Positions 25,751 to 33,444 are shown, numbered from the stretch's first letter. The stretch is 52,181 nucleotides of DNA from an aff. Roholtiella sp. LEGE 12411 (GCF_015206995.1 NZ_JADEXR010000031.1:1-52181), one strand, 5' to 3'. The notes: generated by a model from the letters alone, not told the origin. Translations and numbers: made by a program.

Positions 25751-28390
25751 TTATTTCTCTTTTTCCTGTAGAAGCGATCGCCAATCTGCAATTGCTTGTT
25801 CTGTCCATAACCAATTGCTACTCAGTTTATTTATCTGAAAATTTATGGGATCATCCTTAAGCACCATTTGGCTTTGTTTTATCGCTTCATTAATATACTG
25901 TGCTTGTTTATTAGCAGGTTGATTAGGCGCAGATTTATACAGCCCAATGGCTAAACCAGCATAAGAAGTTAAGGCATCCCGAGGTAATGCTCCTTTGAAT
26001 AATATAGCAGCGTTAGAGGGAGTGTTCTGCTGTTTGAGAGCTAAATTCAAAGCCTTGAACCAAGAGTCATTAGCTCGATTCAGATTGCCTTCTGCGTAGT
26101 AGGCAAATCCCAAAGCATTATTATATAAAAGCGATTCTGGTTGAGCTTTTGCAGCATTTTCCCAGTAACGGCGGGCATCATCGACACTATATTTATTATC
26201 TCCAGTTTGGATAAACTGCCACGCTAATCGCCCCTTAAAAAAGTTGACAGATGGATCACCTATTTGTTGATTGGGAACCAGCTTCAGAGCAGCTTCAGCC
26301 CCAGCAAGTGCGCCACGATTAAGTAATTCTTCTACAGCTAACAACCCAGCTTGTAAGTCGCCCTGGCTCAGTTTTTGAGTGGCGGTGGCGGTGACAATTC
26401 CAGTTGGGGCTGTATTTAAATCGATAATCGGCTGTTTTTGAATGGGTAGAGACTGAATCGATGGGATCTCAGGTAAAGTTGCTTGAGGTTGTTGTCTCAA
26501 CCAATTGAAACCGATGATAGTGGCGATCGCACTCACGCCCACAATACCAACAATCGGCCACAGCTTGCGGCGTTGGGTACGACGTTTGCCTGAAATTGGT
26601 TGCTGCGATGCCTGCGGCGGGCTACGCCTACGCAAAAGATGGGGACTCTCCCAATCTCTTTCAAAATGCCCAGTCGTTGGTATCTCTGTAACTGGGTCTT
26701 CTCCCCATAATCTTGCTTCTTGAGCCTGGGAAGTTATTTCTTCTGAAACCCGCATTTCCTGAAGATTATTTTCTTGAATTTGTTGCACCAGTTCTGCATT
26801 CATAGAAGTTTTTTCAGGTGCAGCTTTTTGGTTATCTAGCTGGCGAAACAAATCCGAAACGATCGCAGAATCTTCTGCATAGCTGGGGTCATCATACTCA
26901 ATTTCATCAACGAGATCGCCCCAGGTATCTTCACCTAGCCAATCCATCTCAGAATCGCGTGCTAAACCAGAAGGAATCATTTCCTCGATTACTAGTGGCA
27001 CATCGGTATCATCTACCACAGCAGAGTACATTGAACTAGAAGTTGTCGTTAGAGGTGAATGATACTGGCTTAATGACTCTGGACTCTCAGATAAATAAAT
27101 TTCCGGGCTAAGAAAACCATCAAATTCTGGCTGGAGATACAAAATGGGTAATGCCCAATACATCTGGTGAGAACCATAGGCAGAAATCAATCCTTGGCGT
27201 ACGCGACTCACGCACAAATCCACAGGATATCCCTGACTCAAGTTACGGTAAAACAATTGTGTTAGCGTCACCGCCACTTCATCGGGAATGCGTTCTGACA
27301 TCGCCAAAACACTCCGCAGCCCTCGTTTCACCAAACTTTCGGCGAGGTTACGTTCGCCCGTATCTCCAGAGGCATTGTGTGTAGCTGTATATGCCCCCAA
27401 GCAGGAGTTAAACACTGCCATTTGGATATTATTGTTGACGAGCAAGCCAGCCAGATCATCCCCGCTCAAAGTTTCCGTCAAACCAGTTCTCTTACTGACA
27501 AGATAAATTTCTCCGCCATTGGAACCTAAATTACTATGACCAGAGTAGTGCAGAACATGGTATCTTCCTTGTTCAAGCGCCTGCGTCAGTTCTTCCCGCC
27601 CTGGTTGGTCTAACAGAGTAAGTTCAATTTCTGGCAGATGATTGTTACTTTCAACAGATCGCAGTATTTGACGGTGAAGTTCAGCTTGCAGTTTGACAGC
27701 TTCTTGCTTAAGCAAGTCAAGACGGACTTGATCTGTGGGGGAAGCAATTACCATCAACACTTTCACGCCACCTTCTTCCAGTGGTGACGGGATATTTCTT
27801 GAGCGCAACCGAGATGCTCCTAAAATTCCACTTTGAAACCGCGAGAAAGCCACATAAGGCCCAGTAGCCAGAGGGCGATCGCCCGCGTGCATCACTTCCC
27901 AAGGCAGACGAGCTAACCTAGTGTCTTTTAATCCCAAACGCAAGCGTAATACTTGTTGGTGGTTCTGAGCAATACCTTGGGCAGTAATCCAACTATCTCT
28001 GAGAGTGCCTTGAAACAGCGCATTATAAAATTGTTGACCCAACGCCACTAAGTTTACAGAGTTTCTAGCGATGCCTTCGGCGGACTGCATCAACGCATCT
28101 CCCTGTAATACCGACTTCAAAGGGTCATTCATCAAATGTCCAGCAGCTGCTAACCAATCAGCTACCGGCCAAGTCACCAATTCTTCAGCCAATGGCACCC
28201 CAGGCGCGACCTGTTCCGTCCGCACCAAGTAGTCGTTTTGCCCTACTGGGGTTACGGAAATGTGAAATTCCTGGGTCACAGCTTCTGTTCGCCTCCTAAA
28301 TCTGGTTTGAAACGCGAAAGTTTCAAGTCGATTTTTCACTCCCTCTGATAACTTTAGATGCACCCCGCCACTGAATGTTTCTGATTTCAA
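25751..28390 (-). CDS. hetF: Heterocyst differentiation protein HetF (CHAT protease with TPRs)
   Basis: A large CHAT-domain (caspase-like) protease needed for heterocyst formation in Nostoc PCC 7120, where it keeps the HetR regulator at working levels. The CHAT core shows H285 in HYSGHS and the nucleophile C330 in MAVFNSCLG. An acidic linker (about 430-600) follows, then one membrane helix near 610-631 (LWPIVGIVGVSAIATIIGF) and TPR-like helices (about 670-840). No ATG exists near the N-terminus and a stop lies just upstream, so the start is TTG 28390 or GTG 28363. Residues near 588-597 (RRRSPPQASQ) come from an inserted short repeat. The identity is supported by the adjacent NsiR1 array. The 5' leader would be antisense to NsiR1 copy 1. 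Confidence 0.9.
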   Translation of the reverse strand: MKSETFSGGVHLKLSEGVKNRLETFAFQTRFRRRTEAVTQEFHISVTPVGQNDYLVRTEQVAPGVPLAEELVTWPVADWLAAAGHLMNDPLKSVLQGDALMQSAEGIARNSVNLVALGQQFYNALFQGTLRDSWITAQGIAQNHQQVLRLRLGLKDTRLARLPWEVMHAGDRPLATGPYVAFSRFQSGILGASRLRSRNIPSPLEEGGVKVLMVIASPTDQVRLDLLKQEAVKLQAELHRQILRSVESNNHLPEIELTLLDQPGREELTQALEQGRYHVLHYSGHSNLGSNGGEIYLVSKRTGLTETLSGDDLAGLLVNNNIQMAVFNSCLGAYTATHNASGDTGERNLAESLVKRGLRSVLAMSERIPDEVAVTLTQLFYRNLSQGYPVDLCVSRVRQGLISAYGSHQMYWALPILYLQPEFDGFLSPEIYLSESPESLSQYHSPLTTTSSSMYSAVVDDTDVPLVIEEMIPSGLARDSEMDWLGEDTWGDLVDEIEYDDPSYAEDSAIVSDLFRQLDNQKAAPEKTSMNAELVQQIQENNLQEMRVSEEITSQAQEARLWGEDPVTEIPTTGHFERDWESPHLLRRRSPPQASQQPISGKRRTQRRKLWPIVGIVGVSAIATIIGFNWLRQQPQATLPEIPSIQSLPIQKQPIIDLNTAPTGIVTATATQKLSQGDLQAGLLAVEELLNRGALAGAEAALKLVPNQQIGDPSVNFFKGRLAWQFIQTGDNKYSVDDARRYWENAAKAQPESLLYNNALGFAYYAEGNLNRANDSWFKALNLALKQQNTPSNAAILFKGALPRDALTSYAGLAIGLYKSAPNQPANKQAQYINEAIKQSQMVLKDDPINFQINKLSSNWLWTEQAIADWRSLLQEKEK
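26602..26633. repeat. Short dispersed repeat inside hetF
   Basis: This copy of the GCGATGCCTGCGGCGGGC repeat (see 2533-2564) keeps the hetF frame and adds a peptide reading about RRRSPPQASQ in the linker before the membrane helix. Confidence 0.65.
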
Positions 28391-28454
28391 CGGCTTTGCT
28401 TTTCTGCCTTTACAACTTTATCCGGATCGGATTGCTTACGCCTAGAACACTTGA

Positions 28455-28516
28455 TTGGTAGATGCACCTTGATCTTCAACTCCCCTGGTTGGCTAACACC
28501 CACTGGGGGTTTTTTT
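28455..28516 (+). ncRNA. nsiR1: NsiR1 sRNA, copy 1
   Basis: The promoter is TCCGGA at 28421-28426, a 16-base spacer, and TAGAAC at 28443-28448. A stem of CCCC/GGGG ends in seven T's at 28510-28516. It differs from the consensus by TTGATCTTCAACT in the middle. It is the copy nearest to hetF and is transcribed away from it; the hetF leader must cross it in antisense if its start lies upstream. Confidence 0.85.
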
Positions 28517-28593
28517 AATTTTGGCAAACAACAGCAACCCTTTGATGCAGTTATTCTTGAGCAGAAAATTGTGCTTAACCCTAGAATACTTTA

Positions 28594-28640
28594 CTGGTAG
28601 ATGCACCTTGATCTTCAACTTCCCTAGTCAGTTAAGTAAG
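28594..28640 (+). pseudogene. Decayed NsiR1 unit 2
   Basis: It retains TAGAAT (28582-28587) and the start CTGGTAGATGCACC with the same TTGATCTTCAACT variant as copy 1, so the two were sister duplicates. The -35 box reads AGCAGA instead of TCCGGA, and the terminator half is lost where an inverted-repeat element begins at 28641. Confidence 0.75.
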
Positions 28641-28750
28641 TGGACGTAATTACATGTCAGATAAAACCTTTGTTCGTAGTGAGGGATTTATCGCTCTGTA
28701 TCTGTATAAGGTTTCAAAAGCCTAAAACCGTTTCTTACTACGAGCGTCCA
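28641..28750. repeat. 110-bp imperfect inverted-repeat element in the array
   Basis: The outer ends are TGGACG (28641-28646) and CGTCCA (28745-28750). Inner arms are TCGTAGTGAG (28674-28683) and CTTACTACGA (28734-28743). It replaces the 3' half of NsiR1 unit 2, so it is probably a MITE that inactivated that copy. It codes for nothing. Confidence 0.6.
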
Positions 28751-28860
28751 TTTAATTGAGCCATGCTAGTTACTATTCACTAGGTTTTTTTGCACACAAC
28801 AACGAATCGATCTTTTAGTCAATTTCTCCGGAGGATGATGTTCAACCTGAGAACATTTAA

Positions 28861-28922
28861 TTGGTAGATGCACCCTGATAACTAGCTCCCCTGGTTGGCT
28901 AACACCCACTGGGGGGTTTTTT
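28861..28922 (+). ncRNA. nsiR1: NsiR1 sRNA, copy 3
   Basis: TCCGGA at 28827-28832, 16-base spacer, GAGAAC at 28849-28854. The terminator stem has six G's and six T's. Promoter spacer and 5' part match copies 9 and 10, which lie 1 kb away, rather than its direct neighbours. Confidence 0.85.
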
Positions 28923-28988
28923 ATGTTGAGTAAGCAGCAACACCTCCCAACACACCAATTTTTTTACTAGAGCCTACTGGTTATTTAA

Positions 28989-29020
28989 TTGGTAGGTATA
29001 CCCTGATATCTATTCGTGTA
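28989..29020 (+). pseudogene. Decayed NsiR1 unit 4
   Basis: Only the 5' portion is recognisable (TTGGTAGGTATACCCTGAT). It has neither a TCCGGA box at the expected place nor a terminator. Followed by about 200 bp of unrelated sequence. Confidence 0.65.
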
Positions 29021-29218
29021 AACTTAAGAGTAAAATCCTTACCCAATAGACTTTTTCCTCGTTCCTTGCCATAAGCGAAGAAGTGCAATTTGGGAAGTTA
29101 TGCCAAACATTTATCGTACAAGAGGTATCAGCCCCCTAGATAGCATTCCTCGGCTCAACCTGGTAAATAGAAATAGAATGTAGCCCATAAGGAAGCTACA
29201 AGATTAAATTTACAACAG

Positions 29219-29274
29219 TGCCTGACCTGATAACTCACTCCTCTAGTTGGCTAACACCCATTGGAAGTTTTTTT
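29219..29274 (+). pseudogene. Decayed NsiR1 unit 5
   Basis: The 3' two thirds is preserved (CCTGATAACTCACTCC, GGCTAACACCCATTGG, then T7), but the G-run of the stem is changed to GGAAG and the 5' end and promoter are lost. Confidence 0.65.
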
Positions 29275-29471
29275 GGTGAGCAAACATTAATAAAATCAAT
29301 CTAGTTCACATCTTGCACCAGTCAAAAACTGGGTTTCTTACAATTCCTAAACCTGAAAACCTAGATTTTTCATACATAAATCCGGTTTCTCAGATTTTAT
29401 TAAAAACGTTGCCAGATATCAAATATAACCAAATTTGTCCGGTGGATAGCAGTTAACTTTAGAAAATCTAA

Positions 29472-29531
29472 TTCGTACATATACCCTGTTAATTCACCCC
29501 CATAGCTGGCTAACACCCACTGGGGGTTTTT
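29472..29531 (+). ncRNA. nsiR1: NsiR1 sRNA, copy 6 (divergent)
   Basis: The promoter has TCCGGT at 29438-29443 and TAGAAA at 29460-29465, spacer 16. The RNA starts TTCGTACATATACCC instead of TTGGTAGATGCACCC, so its 5' seed differs from the others, while the GGCTAACACCCACTGGGGG terminator is intact. It may target other messages. Confidence 0.75.
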
Positions 29532-29606
29532 CTGGTTAGGATCACCATCAAGGCTTAATTGTGACAATTTTATCCGGAAGGTAGTGCTTATCCTTAGAAT
29601 ATTTAA

Positions 29607-29666
29607 CTGGTAGATGCACCCTGATAACTAACTCCCCTAGTAGGCTAACACCCATTGGGGGTTTTT
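29607..29666 (+). ncRNA. nsiR1: NsiR1 sRNA, copy 7
   Basis: TCCGGA at 29573-29578 and TAGAAT at 29595-29600, the best -10 box of the array. The body matches the consensus. The T-run is five bases. Confidence 0.85.
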
Positions 29667-29741
29667 CCGTTTGGCATCACAATCAACAGTTAATTGTGAT
29701 ATTTTTATCCGGAAGGTAGTGCTTATCCCCAGAATATTTAA

Positions 29742-29803
29742 TTGGTAGATGCACCCTGATAACTAACTCCCCTAGTAGGCTAACACCCATTGGGGGTTTT
29801 TTT
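29742..29803 (+). ncRNA. nsiR1: NsiR1 sRNA, copy 8
   Basis: TCCGGA at 29708-29713 and CAGAAT at 29730-29735. The promoter spacer AGGTAGTGCTTATCC is shared with copy 7, its direct duplicate 135 bp upstream. Strong seven-T terminator. Confidence 0.85.
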
Positions 29804-29851
29804 ATTTTAAAAATTTCTCCGGAGGATGATGTTCAACCTGAGAACATTTAA

Positions 29852-29913
29852 TTGGTAGATGCACCCTGATAACTCACTCCCCTGGTAGGCTAACACCCAT
29901 TGGGGGTTTTTTT
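29852..29913 (+). ncRNA. nsiR1: NsiR1 sRNA, copy 9
   Basis: TCCGGA at 29818-29823 and GAGAAC at 29840-29845. Nearly identical to copy 10, exactly 110 bp apart, so this is a recent duplication or conversion. Confidence 0.85.
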
Positions 29914-29961
29914 ATTTTAAAAATTTCTCCGGAGGATGATGTTCAACCTGAGAACATTTAA

Positions 29962-30023
29962 TTGGTAGATGCACCCTGATAACTCACTCCCCTAGTAGGT
30001 TAACACCCATTGGGGGTTTTTTT
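29962..30023 (+). ncRNA. nsiR1: NsiR1 sRNA, copy 10
   Basis: TCCGGA at 29928-29933 and GAGAAC at 29950-29955. Last unit of the array, ending in seven T's. It differs from copy 9 at only a couple of bases in the loop region. Confidence 0.85.
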
Positions 30024-30363
30024 AGCTTGCATACCCTGGGACGATACTGTGGAGTGCGGCATTTTCCCTGTAACTAGTCTGTTATTGCTACTCTTATCGC
30101 CATTACTAGTAGACTTTGATTGTCTTGCTGTTATGTGCAAAGAGCGAAACCTACCCCCTCATTCCCTAAATCGCTTTCCTTATATTGTGAGCCAGAGATG
30201 TCAACCAAAAATGATCGCTGTGATATTTAATCACATTCTTAATTTTTTTTCTATATTTTGACGTTAAATTCTTTAACTTCCATTGTTTAGTCTTTCAGCA
30301 ATATGCTGAGGTTCATAATCTATGCTAAAATATTTTGCCTAAAGCCAAGAGATTCACCAGTCC
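30024..30363. other. Gap after the NsiR1 array
   Basis: 340 bp with no further NsiR1 unit. It presumably holds the promoter of the gene at 30364. An 83-codon frame through the end of the array is an artefact of the repeats. Confidence 0.45.
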
Positions 30364-30687
30364 ATGAATTTAGCTGTGATTAAGTTCTCCTCAGAAGAAT
30401 GTGGTATCTGCCACAAAATGTCATTTTATGACAAAAAGGTAGCTGAGGAATTAGGTTTACAGTTTATCGATGTGAAAATGCAGGATACGGCTTCTTACCG
30501 CAAGTATCGCAAGATTTTACTAACTCAGTATCCTGATAAATCTGAAATGGGATGGCCTACTTACATCATCTGTGATTCTCCAGAAGCAGAATTTCAGATT
30601 GTGGGTGAGGTAAAAGGTGGTCATCCCAAAGGGGAGTTTAGAAGTCGTCTACAAGAAGTTCTGAATTCCACAGTTAGTCAGAACTAA
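30364..30687 (+). CDS. Thioredoxin-like protein with CGIC site
   Basis: A 107-residue cytoplasmic protein. The start AVIKFSSEECGICHKMSFYDKKVAEELGL has the beta-strand/CxxC/helix of thioredoxins, with C13 and C16, and a cis-Pro segment GWPTYIIC follows near 60. The spacing and a KYRKILLTQYPDKSEM insertion are unlike classical thioredoxin, so it is a divergent family member. Redox activity is likely. It converges with the next gene, and the 3' ends overlap by 14 bp. Confidence 0.8.
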   Translation: MNLAVIKFSSEECGICHKMSFYDKKVAEELGLQFIDVKMQDTASYRKYRKILLTQYPDKSEMGWPTYIICDSPEAEFQIVGEVKGGHPKGEFRSRLQEVLNSTVSQN

Positions 30688-30907
30688 TCACCTCAAAGGT
30701 TTTGACTTCTAGGACAGGGCCAATCATGGCAATTGTCATGACATCTTCACGTACTTGTCCTTTAACTTTTGCTTTTTGTCCAGCTTTGAGTAAGTTTTTG
30801 TCAACACCTTTGAGGATTTCGTAGGTAACACCCTCGTCTGTGACTAACGCCCATGTGCCCATGCCAATATCACGGCGTTCAATTGTTCCTGTAACTGTAA
30901 TGCTCAT
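30674..30907 (-). CDS. Small OB-fold-like hypothetical protein
   Basis: A 77-residue beta-rich protein: VTGTIERRDIGMGTWALVTDEGVTYEIL, then AGQKAKVKGQVREDVMTIAMIGPVLEV. The pattern of five strands with a glycine-lysine-valine-glycine turn resembles a small OB-fold or Bof-like domain. No binding partner can be named. It overlaps the end of the thioredoxin-like gene on the other strand by 14 bp. Confidence 0.65.
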   Translation of the reverse strand: MSITVTGTIERRDIGMGTWALVTDEGVTYEILKGVDKNLLKAGQKAKVKGQVREDVMTIAMIGPVLEVKTFEVISSD

Positions 30908-31044
30908 ATTCTTATCGAGTGCTGAGTGTTGTTAGCAGTAGCGGGGCGTTTAGCCCATGCTTAGTATTGAGTAGGGAGTGAGGGAGTGGGGGAGTGGGAG
31001 AGGAGGTTCAATATCCTCTTGTCTCCCCATCTCCCTCTCCTCTT

Positions 31045-32889
31045 TTATGCTGGTTCTCCGTTGTTTTTCAATGCTAAACGAGCAAGTCCATAACAGAGTA
31101 GGGCATTGACTATGAGAAAGACGCGTGCTATGTTACCACTTCCTAATCCCCATACTGCTGGGTCGTAAACTGCACTTATTGTTAAACATGCAGCTATACC
31201 TAGGGTTGAACCAATCGCAAACCATTTCCAACTAGAATTCCCTAGCAGCAATGCCATTAACACAATGGGAATTAGCACGCTAGCAAATAGAGGATTAAAA
31301 GCATCAGTTCCCTGAAGCGTATTGCCTAATTCGGGAATTGAACTGCCTAAAACTCGCAAAGGCCACTGAGGAAGATCAAAGATATAGATTCCCTTGAGGA
31401 AAAATAACCCAGAACTGCCAGCAATTAAGCCACTGGATAATGGCCAACTCCAAGAGAAGGGGAAGTAAACCCGTAAAAACCAAGCCAGCAAATAGGAACC
31501 AACTACCATTAAAACCTTGGGTATTAGTGCTACTGCACCACCATCAATCCAAAAGCCGGGGTTAAGATAGCCGCTATCCCGTAACCATCGGAAGAAATCT
31601 TGAAAACTGATTTGCCCCCCGAAGGCTAGTTTGACTGCTGCTTCGGCATTGAGTTGCCCAGCGCCATAATAGTTCAAACCATCATCCTGGATAACTCGTG
31701 CTGACTGCTTAAGAACTTTTAAAATTTCATCTGGTTCTTTGATTCCAGCGGCTTTGATTAATGCCGTAACACCAGCAACATGTGGGGAAGCCATGCTTGT
31801 ACCCTGCAAGCCAAGAAATACCCCTTCGCCGTTTTCGTCGATAGTTTCTTGCAGAATCTTACCAGCATCGCTACCACCAGGAGCGGAGATGTCTACCCCT
31901 CCACCAAAGTTGGAATAGGGTGCTCTTTCGCCATCTGGGCCAAATGCTGAAACACCGATGACGTGGGGATAGCGGGCTGGATAGCTTGACCCATTGGCAT
32001 TTTCATTCCCAGCTGCTGCAACGATCGCTACACCTTTTCTATGAGCATACTCGATCGCTTGCTTCAATAACTGACTTTCACCACCACCACCCAAGCTCAT
32101 ATTAATTACATCTGCGCCTTGATCAGCAGCAAATTTAATCGCTTCGGCGATATCGGCAACTGTACCACCGCCATAGGAACTGAGTACCTTTAATGGCATC
32201 AGATTGGCTTCGTAGGCAATTCCAGCGACGCCATATTTGTTATTAGTGGCTTGGGCTATAGTACCAGCAACATGGGTTCCGTGTCCGTTATCGTCTTTGG
32301 CTTCTTCTTGGTCGTTCACAAAATCATAGCCTTTAACGAACTTTGTCTCATACAAGTCCCGCACACGCGTAATCCCGGTGTCAATTACAGCAACTGTGAT
32401 GCCGCTACCTTTGGTTTGACTCCATGCGCCTTCAATGCCGATTTTGTGTAGGTTCCATTGCTTGCTGTAATATTGGTCGTTGGGGCCTGTTAATGAGGGA
32501 CTTGCTTCGTCTTCTTGGGGGCGTAAAAATTCTCCCAGCCAAGCTGTTTTACCGGGATTTGGAATCTTGTATATGTAATTTGGTTCGATGAATTCCGTAG
32601 TTTTAGCGAATTGGGATTTTTTCAGTTCCTTAAGCCGCTGGCGATCGCCCTTGATAATATATACATTATCCTTCGCCGAAAACTTGTTGTCTAATTGGGG
32701 TGTAACGTTATATTGTTTTGCGATCGCTTGGAGATTTTGCTGCACTATCTCTGGTGGAATATCTTCCCGAAAATCAAGCAAAATGGTCTCAAACGCGCCT
32801 TTAGCTGCCAGTCCCTGAAAATTTAGGAAGCCAAATATAGCAGATCCCAACCCAATGACAAACAAGCACAATAATATAAGTCTTCTCAT
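31045..32889 (-). CDS. Membrane-anchored subtilisin-like serine protease (S8)
   Basis: A 614-residue secreted peptidase. An N-terminal signal/anchor (LILLCLFVIGLGSAIFGFL) is followed by an I9-type propeptide region to about 110. The catalytic triad is D170 (VAVIDTGI), H203 (DNGHGTHVAGT) and S365 (GTSMASPHVAG), with oxyanion N295 (AAAGNENANG). After about residue 440 come four to five membrane helices (VALIPKVLMVVGSYLLAWF, FNPLFASVLIPIVLMALLL), which ordinary subtilisins lack, so the protease domain is held at the membrane facing the periplasm. Substrate unknown. It is divergent from the gene at 33010. Confidence 0.92.
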   Translation of the reverse strand: MRRLILLCLFVIGLGSAIFGFLNFQGLAAKGAFETILLDFREDIPPEIVQQNLQAIAKQYNVTPQLDNKFSAKDNVYIIKGDRQRLKELKKSQFAKTTEFIEPNYIYKIPNPGKTAWLGEFLRPQEDEASPSLTGPNDQYYSKQWNLHKIGIEGAWSQTKGSGITVAVIDTGITRVRDLYETKFVKGYDFVNDQEEAKDDNGHGTHVAGTIAQATNNKYGVAGIAYEANLMPLKVLSSYGGGTVADIAEAIKFAADQGADVINMSLGGGGESQLLKQAIEYAHRKGVAIVAAAGNENANGSSYPARYPHVIGVSAFGPDGERAPYSNFGGGVDISAPGGSDAGKILQETIDENGEGVFLGLQGTSMASPHVAGVTALIKAAGIKEPDEILKVLKQSARVIQDDGLNYYGAGQLNAEAAVKLAFGGQISFQDFFRWLRDSGYLNPGFWIDGGAVALIPKVLMVVGSYLLAWFLRVYFPFSWSWPLSSGLIAGSSGLFFLKGIYIFDLPQWPLRVLGSSIPELGNTLQGTDAFNPLFASVLIPIVLMALLLGNSSWKWFAIGSTLGIAACLTISAVYDPAVWGLGSGNIARVFLIVNALLCYGLARLALKNNGEPA

Positions 32890-33009
32890 ATTAACTAATT
32901 ACCGCTTTTTGCCAGTTTGTTCACTACCATAACTTAATCTCTGTTTCTTTTTGATGTATTTTGCGCTTTAGTTACAATATTCACTCAGGACTCAGGACTT
33001 TTTTAAACG

Positions 33010-33444
33010 ATGGAACGAGGTCTTTTGTGGTTGCCGCTGTTAGCAATGTTTTTCTGGTTGGCTTGGCAAGGCTCGAAGGAGTATCAAAAAGTTGAAGCCT
33101 ATCGCACTTGGGCAGAGCAATTTGAGCGGGCTAAGTACGATATTTATGCCGTATTGGGTCAAAAAGGTAACAATATTACTTGGGGTAAACCCACACCAAA
33201 AGGCCCAATTAAGTTAGAAACATTCTCTTTGCTTGACGTTCAGCAAACCCGTCTTTTGGTAGATGACAAACCAGTAGATATTGAAGCACTGCCGGAAAAA
33301 GGTCGGGCTATTGAGTTAGAATTTGTACTTACCGAACCTGCTAACTCGGTGCGCGTTCCGTTTACAGAAATCCCTTTGGCCGCAGAATGGAGCAAGTATT
33401 TGCACAGAGCATTACAAGAGTTGCGATCGCAACAAAATCAGTAG
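33010..33444 (+). CDS. Hypothetical protein with N-terminal membrane helix
   Basis: A 144-residue protein with an N-terminal hydrophobic segment (LLWLPLLAMFFWLAW) and a soluble domain with a beta pattern (ITWGKPTPKGPIKLETFSLLDVQQTRLLVDDKPV, then IELEFVLTEPANSVRVPFTEIPLA). I recall similar conserved cyanobacterial hypotheticals of this size but no function. It is divergent from the subtilase, with a 120-bp shared promoter gap. Confidence 0.7.
   Translation: MERGLLWLPLLAMFFWLAWQGSKEYQKVEAYRTWAEQFERAKYDIYAVLGQKGNNITWGKPTPKGPIKLETFSLLDVQQTRLLVDDKPVDIEALPEKGRAIELEFVLTEPANSVRVPFTEIPLAAEWSKYLHRALQELRSQQNQ

Larger units (their letters stand above)
28421..30023 (+). repeat. NsiR1 tandem array (ten units, seven intact)
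   Basis: Each intact unit has a TCCGGA (or TCCGGT) box, exactly 16 bases, then a TAGAAT-like -10 box, a conserved start around TTGGTAGATGCACC, and a C-rich/GGGGG stem with a T-run. Unit promoters start at 28421, 28827, 29438, 29573, 29708, 29818 and 29928, so the last steps are 135, 135, 110 and 110 bp. Decayed units lie at 28594, 28989 and 29219. In Nostoc PCC 7120 NsiR1 is a heterocyst-specific sRNA made from tandem repeats upstream of hetF, with TCCGGA-type (DIF1) promoters; the match in position, promoter and terminator makes the assignment strong. Confidence 0.9.

Noticed and set aside
28075-28105. Second repeat insertion in hetF (GCGATGCCTTCGGCGG)
   Set aside because: The encoded SAEGIARNS looks like natural protein sequence and the match to the repeat is partial.
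28421-30023. CRISPR-like repeated pattern
   Set aside because: Units are about 60-base transcribed modules with promoter and terminator at 110-135-base steps, not short identical repeats with unique equal-length spacers; no cas genes are present.
30010-30261. 83-codon frame at the end of the NsiR1 array
   Set aside because: It begins inside the terminator of copy 10 and shows no protein features.
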